The notes under the pieces: generated by a model
The model's input: the letters and a program-made list of their open reading frames with translations, nothing else
Database searches by the model: none
Told to the model about the DNA's origin: nothing
Assembly (NCBI GenBank): GCA_008973525.1
Contig: WACJ01000227.1
Span: 496,001-560,000, forward strand
Reading direction: 5' to 3'
From: Stenopsyche tienmushanensis
Lineage: Eukaryota; Arthropoda; Insecta; Trichoptera; Stenopsychidae
DNA length: 64,000 bases
Shown: in pieces, positions 37,346-48,281 of the stretch
How the letters are laid out: every line of letters begins with the position of its first letter
How positions within the stretch are numbered: the stretch's first letter is position 1
Position numbers and translations under genes: made by a program

Positions 37346-39655
37346 TAATAAATATATCATATTTTGCGTCTTCAAATAAAAAAAAAATGTATTTGTTTAG
37401 ACGTAAATATCGTTAAAAAATTGCTTGTCTCCTAAAATATTAATACAATGACCAAATTGATTGAATTTACAGCGATGCTTCATTATAAATATGTTCATTT
37501 AAAATGATTGCCAAAATTTTGTCCAAAAACTTGATTCATATGCTTAAGTTTCTATTGGTTATTGATTTTTTATTCGACAAAGCATTTTTTATTTTTCCTT
37601 GGATCGACTACCCTCCGAATCTGTTATGGTTGAAAAATTCGAGACTATTGTATTTCTCGGGTCACATTGACTTTAGGCACAGGCCGTGTCGAATTCTTGC
37701 TCGAATTTTAATTAAAAATGTTTGCCTTCTATCTATCTTGCTTAAGCCTTGATGATAACTAGATCGTTGAAAATTTTAATATTTGTTCTTGAAAAATTGA
37801 TTTTATGTGCATAAATTTTCGTCATCACCAAATTTCTTTTACTTTTTTCGGATCTTGAAAACTTGAAATATCCACTTACTTGTCTTTCTGCAGCTGTTTG
37901 CCTCCATTTGGCGTACTTTTTCGAAGCTTTTTTCGCAGTTTTTCATTAGTCAAACCCTCTTTCAGTGAGTCAAATACATTCTCTACATTTTACAAATTGC
38001 CTTTTTCTAATCCGACTCCATTTAAGTCCCACGAAAATCGGTTTATTTTAATAAATAAAAAATGTCAAGTTTGAAAACTTGACAATAAATTATTGTCTTG
38101 ATGAAGTTGAGGCATTATGTGTAAGGACAGGCACTGCCATGGCTATGATCGAACTCATCGATCATAACCCCATTAAAACTAAATAAATATGCAAATTTTT
38201 AATTGAATAATAACAGCTTCGATGCCTCGGGTACTTTTAAGAAATGCTCATATAAAGATTTCCATCAGTCTTAACAAGTTCAAAGTCGACATACAAAAGC
38301 TCCGTAATAAAAATCAATTATGAAATATTAACCGCTTCGTATGGCATGCCATACACCTGTAATTATTTCGAAAAAAGCATACAATTATTGAAGTACGTGA
38401 CGTCAAAGCGAAAGACCTCAAAAGCATTTTTAACGTCGAAGAACACTTTGAGGTCAATGAGATTTTAAAGCAGTTTTCGAATCGATGCAATACAGACGCG
38501 AGCCAAGGGTTAATCTTCGAGCGCTCGCAGCGAAAGCTCGCAATTCGCACGCCCCGAATTGTATCAAGATTTTTCATTATGCTCCGCAAAGCCGGGGGAT
38601 TTTTTTCGCATTTTATGGTTCAATTAATCTTCAGTATGTATGCCAAATAAGGCTTTGATTGTGATGGCGGTTGGGCCCAATGAATTGCCAATAAATTAAG
38701 CATTGCGTGGCCGTGGGCATTAAAGAGCCCAATAAACCCGTTTTTTTAGCAAACATACTATATATACGAAACCCAATAAAAGTACACGTAATTGAATAAT
38801 AATTGGTAATAAATTAAGTTTAATGCTGTCACGTCATTCATTTATGAGAGTCAATCAAATATTTGGGAGTATCGAAATTTATTAACGGCGAGGGTTGATT
38901 AATTTCTGACAGGGCGTTCGCTTTATACACGTGCGGTTAAGATTTTCTTTGTCTGCAAAAAGTATCGATTTTCATAGCAAAAACGTAATGGTCGGGGATA
39001 ATATTATGTATCAGATCATATCAAACAATACCAGATGGGATTAGACCCGACATTTTAATAGTATTTATTGAAAATTCTCTGTAAATATGTCGATTGGAGG
39101 GATCTTGACATGGATTATATTGTTTAATATTTATGTGAGAACTATACAAAGTATACCATGATGGACATATGTTTCAGAGGGGAAATATTATATTTGAAAA
39201 TACTATATTTTAAATTAAATTAATTTTTTATTCTAATTTTACCTTCCGAATAATTACTGAACGTGATTAGACACCCATTTTTAATTTTAAAAACGTCAAT
39301 TGTCAAAAACGTAATTTTAAAAAGTCGATTTTAAAGCGAAAATTCGTATAGCTGAAAAGTCGAAATTAAACAGAAGGTCGCTAATAGTAAAGCATTTTTG
39401 GCCGTATAACGAAACATTGTGGGCCATAAATCGAAAAAATGTCATAGTTACAAAGGCCATTGAAGCTGAAAAAAGAATGGCCGTATAAAGTTTATGCATA
39501 CTTTATATAGAATATTGTTCATAAATAGGCAAGCATTGATTAATATATGATAGGAGTAAATTAATACAGTATTATAGTTTAAATGATGGATTCAATAGTC
39601 AGTTATATGTTGTTTGGCTTAATAGAATTGATTATAATGTAAGAAGAAATATCTA
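37346..39655. other. Non-coding stretch with one perfect palindrome
   Basis: No gene recognised. A perfect palindromic hairpin, TGTCAAGTTT, two bases, AAACTTGACA, lies at 38063-38084. A mixed-composition block with a consensus CRE-like TGACGTCA (about 38399) lies at 38380-38720. Frames of up to 91 codons there have no familiar motif. Confidence 0.4.
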
Positions 39656-39827
39656 TTAAGTTGGGGAATAAGTTCGTAGCGTTTTTATATTAATTTATTT
39701 TGCAACATTTTTTTTACTTTTGGCAAAGTCTATAATATTAATTCAATAGAGCCTTTTCAATTCTACAAATCTGTGTTACTAATCTTTTTGAATAGTTTAT
39801 TTTTTATTTACCTTTTGAGTCTTAAAA

Positions 39828-39971
39828 ATGGAATATCCAGAAGATAAAAAGCAATATTTTCGACACCTACTCTTCTTCACTTTTCATCGAAGTCAAAAAG
39901 CTACTAAAGCAGCTCAGGATATTTTCCAAACCTTGCACTTATGGATTACTAACTTATCTGCTCCTTGTTGA
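39828..39971 (+). pseudogene. Mariner transposase N-terminal fragment
   Basis: ATG at 39828 opens MEYPEDKKQYFRHLLFFTF, then HRSQKATKAAQDI, which matches the start of one mariner subfamily (RH-LLF-F--G-KA-EAA--I). The coding relationship breaks at the deletion junction, and the frame runs on to a stop at 39969-39971. It was too short to be noticed from length alone. Confidence 0.85.
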
Positions 39972-40090
39972 ACCATATGAGAGGCGTCACCTTCAACAAT
40001 GAAGACGATCTTAAAAACTGGCTCAACAAATTCTTCGATACCAACCGGGCAATTTTTGGCAGAACGGCATTGAGAAATTGGTATAAATAG
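39969..40090 (+). pseudogene. Mariner transposase C-terminal fragment
   Basis: Frame 2 gives NHMRGVTFNNEDDLKNWLNK, then FFDTNRAIF and LRNWYK, followed after a shift by NSNGKYI. This is the C-terminal region of the same mariner subfamily (typical form: NH-RG--F--EDDLK-WL--FF, then the W-K/NNGKYI end). It directly follows the N-terminal fragment through the internal deletion and ends about 120 bases before the right inverted repeat. Confidence 0.8.
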
Positions 40091-40205
40091 AAGGAGATAG
40101 TAAACAGCAACGGCAAATATATAATCAATCAATTGTTAAAGCTATTGATTTTTGTTTAAATAAAAGTTTTTGATAAAAATGCTACGAACTTATTCCCCAA
40201 CCTAA

Positions 40206-42242
40206 TATATTTATACATGATAATTATTTACCGAAATTGTATCGAAAACAACAACATTTTGACTATACATTTAGTGATCATGGCTCTCAAATTATGTCCA
40301 AATAATTTCATGCTTTGTTTTGGTCTTGTGCTGTTTCAAATAATTGATAGATTTATCGTTTTTTTTGTATGTAAATCATTTTATATTTTGAATAAAACCC
40401 CTTTAAAATATCATCAAATGTCTGAGAACGGAATATAACAGTTTTATTATAAAATAACAAATCAACTCTGAAATATATTGACATTATGTGCTAAATTGTG
40501 CTTTTTGTTATACGAGTAGATTTTCATAATACCAAAAAGCACTTACTAAGTATCAAAATTCAGCGTAGAATGTTAACAGCATTGATCCAACTTTTAACAA
40601 CGTGAATGATTAAAGCTCTCCGATTCGACATCAGACAGGTTGTCGATACTTCTACTGCAATGCCTTCATGTCAATAATTTATAGCAAAGTTTTTAAACTT
40701 TATACATATTGTATTAACCTCAGACAAAGAATGCTATATAAAATTACGCCATTATGGCGCCGACAGACATTTCAGTAACGCCTTCTATTAATTCAACTGC
40801 AAAATTGATTTTGAAATAATTTCAACCCTATTATAAATCAATTAAATTATATAGTTTGAGTGTTGTATTGATTATGCAACTTGAGAGCTTATAAAATCCT
40901 ATATGAAATATAGCATATTATAACCGGATATGGACATTTTGTTCTTCTCGCCCATGTCCTATATATATTATAAAGCAACAATAAGCTCTCCCCACACACT
41001 CTTTGTATAATATTTTATGTAAATGTTAGCCATACCGTTATTGCTTTTTTTATAAGCAAACGCTTACGCTTTTCTTTCGTTATCTGTTTATTCTCGCTGT
41101 TTAACTATTGAGGAAATTCGTCATATTAAAAAAATGTACATCGCGAGCCAAACTTTCACGTCGTATGCGCTCATTGTTTGACAAGAAACGTTTGAGGATG
41201 TTTGCTCAAAGTTTCGGAATTTGCATACGAACCACATCTTCAATCTTCATACTCACACGTGTTAGAATAATACAAGTTGTAGAACATCTGTTGAGTTTTC
41301 AGTGTAAATACTAATTTCGGGATATTCCCGAGATGTGCTCGAGAGGTGTTCGAGCGTTAAACTATGTAATCGACGTAATGGAATTAAATATTTTATGAGA
41401 CGATTTTTATGCGGTCTCTGCGATAAGATCTTGGAAATCAGGTTTTATTATGTCGTCAATGTGTCAACGTGGGCTTATTATGTCTTCTAAAGATGCGATT
41501 GAGATTATAAAATCGTGTGAATAATTCTGATGCTAATGGTCGTGCACGTCGAATAAATTGATGCTTGGAGTTGAAATCTCGTCGTTAAATTTTAGAGTCA
41601 TTTCGCCTTGTTTCGTGGACATGCGTTATATTTAATAATCTTAGACTTGTACAATTAACGAAATATGCCAATTATTATTTTTTATATAAAAATGTTTAAT
41701 TTTGCACTTTCACTTATAGTTTTGCAATCAAATTTATAACAACAGAATAGAATAAATATTCATGACTAAAAACTTCTCTTAATATTTCAGCTATATTTTT
41801 ATGGCATTAAGTCTATTTGACTTAATTCGTCAAGGCAGAGGGCAATTCGTTTAATGCCTAGCAGAAGTGAAAGATAAAGTGATAAACTTGCCCAAAAACG
41901 TATATTTATATGTACATTGAGTACTCTTTTTACTACCTTTTTCTACTACACTTTGCTCTTATTCAACCCTTTAATAGATGGAAATATAATCAGATTAAGT
42001 TTGAAACAAAACATGTGCCTTTGTCAAACTAATGATTAAATTAAAATAAATGTAAAATATTGACTCGAACATCAATAGTTCTTCAAAGATGTACATAGTT
42101 CTCTATTCAGAAAACTCTTATAATTTACAAATAAATCCATAATTATTAGACACATGTCTTCATCCATACGAAGTTGGCCATGGAAGAGAGACAAATACTA
42201 AGAATATACTCGCTTTTAATATAACTCAATTACATGCATATA
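40206..42242. other. AT-rich non-coding stretch, nothing recognised
   Basis: No gene, repeat or splice motif that I can support. A less AT-rich segment lies at 41090-41400; its 68-codon frame has no known motif. Confidence 0.4.
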
Positions 42243-42655
42243 CGAAAAATATCCCGAAAGTAAATGTACTGTCACAATAACAGGCTGTGGTTTTTTTTTG
42301 TTTTTTAAGGGTTGGTCATATCAAGTGGTAGAGGGAGATCCCCTGATAAAGCGAGCATTGCAGGAACACGGTAGTACGTAAACTCGCGTTATAGTGTTCA
42401 ATTGCGTGAAAGATGTTGGTAAGAAATTCCACCAAATATGAGTCGCCTGTTATTGGAAAGTGAGGATTTTCTGAGCTTTATTGTATCTGGATATGAAACA
42501 CGGGTGGCTCATTACTCTAAGTCTAAAAGACAGTCGTCATACTAATTCCCCGTCTGCCAAAAATTTCAAAACAACAATATCTTGTGTTTTTTTCAATTAA
42601 ACTTTTTCTAGAAAAATATAAAAAAATAGTACACTTACTTTCTGGATATTCCTCG
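42243..42655 (+). mobile_element. Mariner-derived MITE, family F copy 1
   Basis: Left end after TA (42241-42242): CGAAAAATATCCCGAAAGTA, then AATGTACTGT. Right end before TA (42656-42657), inverted: CGAGGAATATCCAGAAAGTA, then AGTGTACTA. The inverted repeats are about 30 bases. Subterminal sequence such as GCGAGCAT-GCAG and GTAGTACGTAAACTCGCGTT is shared, in reverse, with the element at 47671-48281, so the two are one family. At 413 bases no transposase block is recognisable here; the family assignment to mariner comes from the other copy. Confidence 0.8.
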
Positions 42656-42802
42656 TACTTGATGCAAAAGTCTTTTATTTTACATTTCAAATTTGGTATA
42701 AATATGTATTATGTATACATGTTATATAAGAGTTTTTGGTGCATTTCGTTCAATATCCACTTGTAGGTTTTCGTCATCAATATTGCTAATCAGTCATAAA
42801 TA

Positions 42803-43152
42803 GAGAATCTAATTCCGAGCCAAAATTTCGATCCCGGGATTTCGAGATCGCATTAGACCATCCCGGGATCAGTCCCGGGATCCTGGGATACTATAATACT
42901 TTGATGTGATTCGTAATTATATTACGGAGGAATACACAAATTCTGAACCCAGTATCTATTATATTTCATATCGATATTCCCATTTCTAGAGTCGAGGTGT
43001 CCAGATTTCGGTGGGAATGTCTCGATTTAGTAGCCTTCATCATGCTGGTGAGATGTACGATTTATGTTAGATAAAAATTTCAATCCCGATTTTTTCGGAA
43101 TTACGTTTACTAATCCCGGGATTCTTGAGCACCTAAAACTGTCCGGGATCCA
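42803..43152. repeat. CCCGGGAT-family repeat, copy B, compound
   Basis: Begins like the copy at 57145 (CAAAATTTCGATCCCGGGAT, then ACCATCCCGGGA). It then jumps straight to ATACTATAATACTTTGATGT and follows the interior of copies A and C until about 43012. A second terminus-like block in the same orientation (AAAATTTCAATCCCGATTTT, later ACTAATCCCGGGATT) sits at 43071-43140. So two termini flank one piece of interior in direct orientation, suggesting nested or recombined copies. No coding sequence recognised. Confidence 0.65.
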
Positions 43153-45059
43153 CTTCTTTAACTTATTTTCATCCATATAACTTGTACACATGTAGCTTTT
43201 TCATTTAATTAAAAAATGAAAGTGCAGTAGAATATTTGAATGTAAATTAAAGTCTAAAGTCTTATCGGATATCGGACATTTCATATGAAAACATTCGTTA
43301 TCATAGATTGATGATTGACATTAAATTTTCGTTTGTTTTTGTACTTTATACTGTTACCACAATTATATGGCCGTAAAATAGTCTTGGAACTCAAGATTTG
43401 GGCTCGTAAAATGTCACCGGCCCTTAAAAGGTTCAAAATATGAGCGAGCATAAAAATAAGACATGAACTCAAAATTATTACACATTCACATGCAATATTT
43501 TATGCGAATTATTGCGTGATAGGTTTATCATTGTTTTATTGAGAAATTTTAATTCTCCGCCAAAATATTAAATATTAAATAACAAGAATGACATATTTCC
43601 GCGACTTTGTAAATATATCTCAGATTTTTGTTGTATACAATTATTCATATAAATGGTACATTAAGATAAATTACAATACAATTTATGGATAAAGTTTTGC
43701 GACTTAAACGGGGCAATAAAATATTCTCTTTACTTCTTTGAATAATATTTCGTTTAAGGGAACGTTCAAGCTTAAAATGTTTCTCGTTGAAAAGTTGAAT
43801 GTTCTTTGATATTTTCGTTTTTATTATAACTATCCATGTCATGGCGTCTCGTATGAATATATCAGATGGGGAGTTAATTTTAAATGTTTTCCAACTAGGT
43901 CGAAATTATGATTAAGGGCCATGCTAATGTTGTAATAATAACATCATTCAGTTTGAAAATGACAAAAAAATCGGAAAAAAAAACCCTGTATTTTTAGGGC
44001 GTTTTGGTGTATTTCGTCGACCTTTGGAGAGAGTTTAATCTGTACCGGAAGTTTTAGGGTTCGCGGTGGTTCACATTGATTGGTCACGTGTTTGAGGTCC
44101 ATGTCGTAGTTCAACGGTGATCATTAACTTTAACGACACAATTGTTGAACCCATTTCGTAATCGACGAGATCGTTTACAAGTTGAACCACTTTGATCCGA
44201 GTGTTTATGTGGACTTTATCGTTGGGGTAACACGGTTTGACTTTGTAAATTCGATACGGCCTTCGAATAATATTTCGTTATAATCGATTAAAATACAGAT
44301 TGACACTAACAAGATACTAAGATGAATATGATATGTATATAAATAAATTCAATTAGCATTTTTAAGCATAATTTTGTGATGAATCAGGCTTCTGAATGAC
44401 ATTTCAATGTTTTTAAAAGCATCAAACGGCACAAAGTAAAACAAGTTTATGATAAACTAAAAACTTATTATCAAATGGCAAAGAATCTTTGTTATATAAA
44501 CTTTGGACCCATCGCATAATGAAATAGATGACTTATATAATTAAGTGACAGTTCTAAAACTTACTTTAGATAACTTCGTTGGGAACACTGGACAAAGGAT
44601 GGACGTATCTGGTCTGTAGCAAATGACAGTTGAAATCGGGTCATGACATATGTAATATTACACGATGAAATATTTCTATCTATTAAAATAATATGATATC
44701 GATTTGATGTCGTTTTGCTTTTTATTGTAATGTTTAAATTTTTCCTGTTATACAATAAAATTCCAATCAATATGATCTTTATATAGAAAACGATCACTAG
44801 TTTTAGTTGACCATCCAAAGGGATTTTGGCATTCAAAATATAGATATTACCATAAATTATTAGTAATTAAACATAAAATATTATTCAGCACAACATATAG
44901 TATTGGCATTTTGAAGAAAATATTGAAAATGGGTGTATCATGAGAGTAATAAATTGTAAAAATACTGAAACGAGAAATTACTTTGAATTTAGATAAGCTT
45001 CGTTTTGTAAGGAGAGTTTGTAATTATTCTGTAGATATGTTCAGATATAGAATTCGATC
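43153..45059. other. Non-coding stretch, nothing recognised
   Basis: A mixed-composition block lies at 43990-44280. The 63-, 65- and 91-codon frames on the - strand have no familiar motif and are AT-driven. Confidence 0.4.
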
Positions 45060-45700
45060 GCAAAGTGCTCATTCGTCATGTCAGCGGTCTAAAAACCGGA
45101 CCACTTGGACACAGCCCATCTGGTAACTCCGTTCTCTTTAAGAAATTTTTGCGGATTTTTTTAGAAACATGTCTAGAATTCTTCCCACCCATAAAAACTA
45201 TATATCTATCTAATTTACTAATTTATGCTGCTATCTTCTAGCTAGTTTATCCTCCGAGATGAGCGTGTCCTTGTTGATATGGATATTAAAATCAGATTTT
45301 GCAACAATTTTTGCACTTTTGTTGATCTGATTGGTATGGTACCGAATAGCGGAACTAATAAACAGCTCGAATCAGTGGAGGGTCCCCATGTTCCTTTATC
45401 TCAGATGTGAAATGATTGACCTATGTTTCATCCTGAATTGATGCAAAAAATTGGCCTTATTGCTGTGAAACATCATCATGACGCTGTTTTTGGTATATTG
45501 TAAGCAAACGCGGCAATCATCGTGCGCACAGCCTTCTCATATCCAAATTTTCAGTCAATATGCGATGTACATCATTATATGAAATGCCTACCGTGTCAGT
45601 CGACGATCATCCAATACCATTTTATGGATTTTCTTCACCGTTTCTGGGACCTCGTTTAAACTTTGTCACCCAACATCTTACTATTGTAAACAAAGAGCAG
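45060..45700 (-). pseudogene. Mariner (SETMAR/GVQW-like) transposase relic, N-terminal half
   Basis: On the - strand and in shifting frames: VTKFKRGPRNG, ETVKKIHKMVLDDRRL, ISYNDVHRILTENLDMRRLC, then LPRLLTIYQKQRHDDVSQQ and FFASIQDET-VNHFTSEIKE. These follow the order of mariner transposases of the kind found in SETMAR-type insect elements: helix-turn-helix, the LCARWVPRLLT-DQK linker, then the MDETW-HH-TPE block holding the first catalytic Asp. Here that block reads QDET with a stop in place of W. More decayed sequence (DFNIHINKDTLIS, compare FWD-HGILFIDYLE) continues to about 45250. Frameshifts and stops are numerous; ends were not found. Confidence 0.75.
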
Positions 45701-46929
45701 ACTCCCCGAGAAAGTAGAATCTAATTCAGATTTGATATTAGTTGTACTGAGACCTTTCAAATAAAATTATTGTATCACTTAATGTTAACCAACTTTTTCC
45801 ATGTTTACAAATTCACTGAGTACGTTTAATATTGATAGCTGCCAAATAAATACTAAACAAGGTAACGTCTTGAAACTTGAAACTTAAGCTTTATAAGATA
45901 GTCTATATGTAGGTCGAGTAATTATGGGACTATCTTCGGGACTATTATTTTGAACTCTGCGGGATTATACTGGAAGATATATTATTTAACCCTATTTCAT
46001 CAATAACTTTTAATTCAGCTTTATCTTAAGTAATATGATTTGATTCGTATAAACTCAGTCTCGTTATTTAAGAGCCACATCTCGTATAAATTCATCAGCG
46101 TTCGATCATCTCAAATCGATCATCTCAATTCACATTAAGACTGATTTCTTAAATTTGACAAAACAACCACTTTGATTGATGATTTGATTTTCAACAATAA
46201 TTAAAATATATAATAATTTAATACTGATGATAATAATGCCTCTCACTCATGGATTTTCACCATATAAAATTAGATTTTGAAACTTTAACTTGATACGTTG
46301 AAGAAGAGAATCAAGTAGATGCATGCATTTTAAATGCATCTCGATCATATTGCCGTTGATGTATGCTTATTTGATTACAATCTACGATTAAATCATTCAA
46401 TTGCTGACATTTGCATCGTAAATCATTCGATATTGATATTAAATTCAGCATTATTTGGACATTCAGTTGTCACAAATCCGAATGATTAATTGTTTTGTAG
46501 AGTTTCTTTGGGATCGATCAATTATGTATTTGTTTATTTTCTGTTGATAAATGTAGAAATCAAATATTTCAAATAAATTCGTTTGAATTGTTGATATCAA
46601 TTAATTTGAAACGGTTAAGTTGTTACGCCGAATTCAGTCATATGGTTTGGTTTATAGTGTAAATAATGAACGCTGTGAGGTCTCTCCATTTTGGAGTTGT
46701 ACTTGAATACAACGATTTGAGACAAAAAACTAGCCCAACACCGAATTTAGTGAGATGTAAATGTTGAAGAAAATGTAATCTCAGGTTTAATGGCCTATAT
46801 TCGAGATTACATACATTTCTCACAGAGATAAGATTACGTTAAGCTCATTAAGCTTCAAACAAGCGTCTAAAAATACAGTTAAACCATCAAAAATACGTGA
46901 AGTCGCCTATTTATATTTATGATATATTT
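45701..46929. other. AT-rich non-coding stretch, nothing recognised
   Basis: No gene or repeat could be supported. Confidence 0.4.
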
Positions 46930-46970
46930 TCTAAGACGTTGTAATTTTTGTTTGTTTCAGGTAAGTGTCT
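46930..46970 (+). promoter_or_regulatory. Juxtaposed splice sites (TTTGTTTCAG|GTAAGT), candidate ratchet point 2
   Basis: A polypyrimidine-rich acceptor, TAATTTTTGTTTGTTTCAG, ends at 46960 and is immediately followed by GTAAGT at 46961. A branch-point-like CTAAG lies at 46931-46935, about 25 bases upstream of the AG. The motif (Y-tract)NCAG|GTAAGT with no exon between is the signature of recursive splicing in long introns (established in Drosophila). The following 100 bases are less AT-rich than the surroundings. A normal exon boundary on either side is not excluded, but no open frame with recognisable content adjoins it. Confidence 0.5.
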
Positions 46971-47670
46971 GTTTGGCGAAGTGCGTAAGTAATCAATTAT
47001 TTCTTATGTCGTAGTCAAGCCGCAAGTGAAGTTTGTTCGCTTGAATTTCGCTCCGCAGTTCGTCGGTTTAATTAAATTTTATTCATTGTCAGGGAATAAT
47101 AATGTTATTTCTACTTTTTGATACTCGCGATATTGTTTTTAACACCTTTTGTCGAAAACTCGTCTTAAGTCTTTTGACTATGAACGACACCTGTTCGTTC
47201 CAGGATTCCGAAACTTGACTTTCTTTTATGTCCAAAAAAGCAGAAAAGTTCACAGGGCGAAATTTCGGTGTATTGAAACTGCTTTTTCTTCGAATCTTTG
47301 TTAGCGAGTATGCCACGGAGCAACTCTACTTTTAAAGTTTCTTTTTAATTGGATTTAAAAAATATATTTAACCTCCATTATGCGCGGCTGGTCGCCCAAC
47401 TTTCAACTACATTACTTTTTCAGCGGAAACGTGTGATAAATTACTGCTAAATCTATTGAAAATATACTTTCTTTCAAAGTTACTTGCTTCGAAATTTGTA
47501 AAAAATTGTATTGTTAAAGCAGAATATTTATTTCTTCATATACAAAATATTTAATTTCTCATACCATTCAAATCCATTAAAAATGTGATACATATATATC
47601 AAAGCATAACAATTCATAGCGTTATTATATTTAAGATTTATTTACGAAATCTCAACCTATAAGTTATCTA
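46971..47670. other. Non-coding stretch, nothing recognised
   Basis: The first 330 bases are GC-richer than average and hold a 75-codon - strand frame without known motif. The remainder is AT-rich. Confidence 0.4.
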
Positions 47671-48281
47671 CGAGACATTTTCAGAAAGTAAGTGTACTGG
47701 ATTTTTATATATTTTTTAGAAAAAGTGTATTTAAAATAATATTACAGAATATTTGTTGATGAATTTATTGACTATTTTTCCACTTGATTTCCATTTCCTT
47801 TAATGCATGGTGAGTCGTGGCACAAGCTTCTTTATGGCCTCCTCGAAGAACTCTTCTGCCAGTTCTTTCCCTACTTCAAAATCTATTTTTGCACCTGTTT
47901 GTCAATTGAAAAGCTAATTCCGCCCATGTGTGCCTTTAATAAGGCGAAAAGATGATCATTCGAAGTCAGGAGAATACGATAAAGTGGTTTAAAATATTCC
48001 AAGCAAATAAATCCAAGAGCGCCTTGGTGTTTTGAATGCTCTTTTAAAGTTTTTTGATGATCTCCATCTGAGGCAGAATTCGCCTTTTCGGTCCCAAAAC
48101 ATTGAAATCATGATTTTTTGTCCCGAAATTGTGACACTTCAACGCGAGTTTACGTACTACTGTTTTTCTGCGATGCTCGCTTTGTCAGGAGTTCCTCCTT
48201 TACCGCTCAGTTTTGTTAGCATTCAAAAAACAAAAAAAGCCTATTATAGTCACAGTACACTTACTTTCTGAACATGCCTCA
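47671..48281 (-). mobile_element. Deleted mariner, family F copy 2, both ends present
   Basis: TTCAGAAAGTAAGTGTACTG at 47681 faces the inverted CAGTACACTTACTTTCTGAA ending at 48272. With the flanking GAGRCAT bases the repeats are about 28-30 long. TA lies outside both ends (47669-47670 and 48282-48283). At 611 bases it is longer than its relative at 42243 and still contains transposase sequence on the - strand. The right-end region (48150-48270) is shared, inverted, with 42255-42390. Confidence 0.88.
47770..48125 (-). pseudogene. Mariner transposase C-terminal relic
   Basis: On the - strand, QKIMISMFWDRKGEF corresponds to the K-M-SVFWDRKG block around the second catalytic region. Then YSPDFASNDHLFALLKAHMG corresponds to PPYSPDLAPSDYHLFGPLK, in which the catalytic Asp region reads SND. 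It is followed by LAEEFFEEAIKKLVPRLTMH, the C-terminal FF-EGI-KLV-RW block. The N-terminal half and the DNARPH block are deleted, and frames shift at least twice. Confidence 0.8.

Larger units (their letters stand above)
39656..40205 (+). mobile_element. Internally deleted mariner with near-perfect ends
   Basis: Ends: TTAAGTTGGGGAATAAGTTC at 39656 and, inverted, TTAGGTTGGGGAATAAGTTC starting at 40205. The inverted repeats continue through GTAGC-TTTTTAT, about 34 bases with two mismatches. TA lies outside both ends (39654-39655 and 40206-40207). At 550 bases it has lost most of a 1.3 kb element. It retains the first 32 or so codons and roughly the last 45 of the transposase, in correct order. 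This structure (complete ends, start and end of the gene, middle lost) is the classical one for a mariner deletion derivative that can be mobilised by a full-length relative. Confidence 0.93.
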
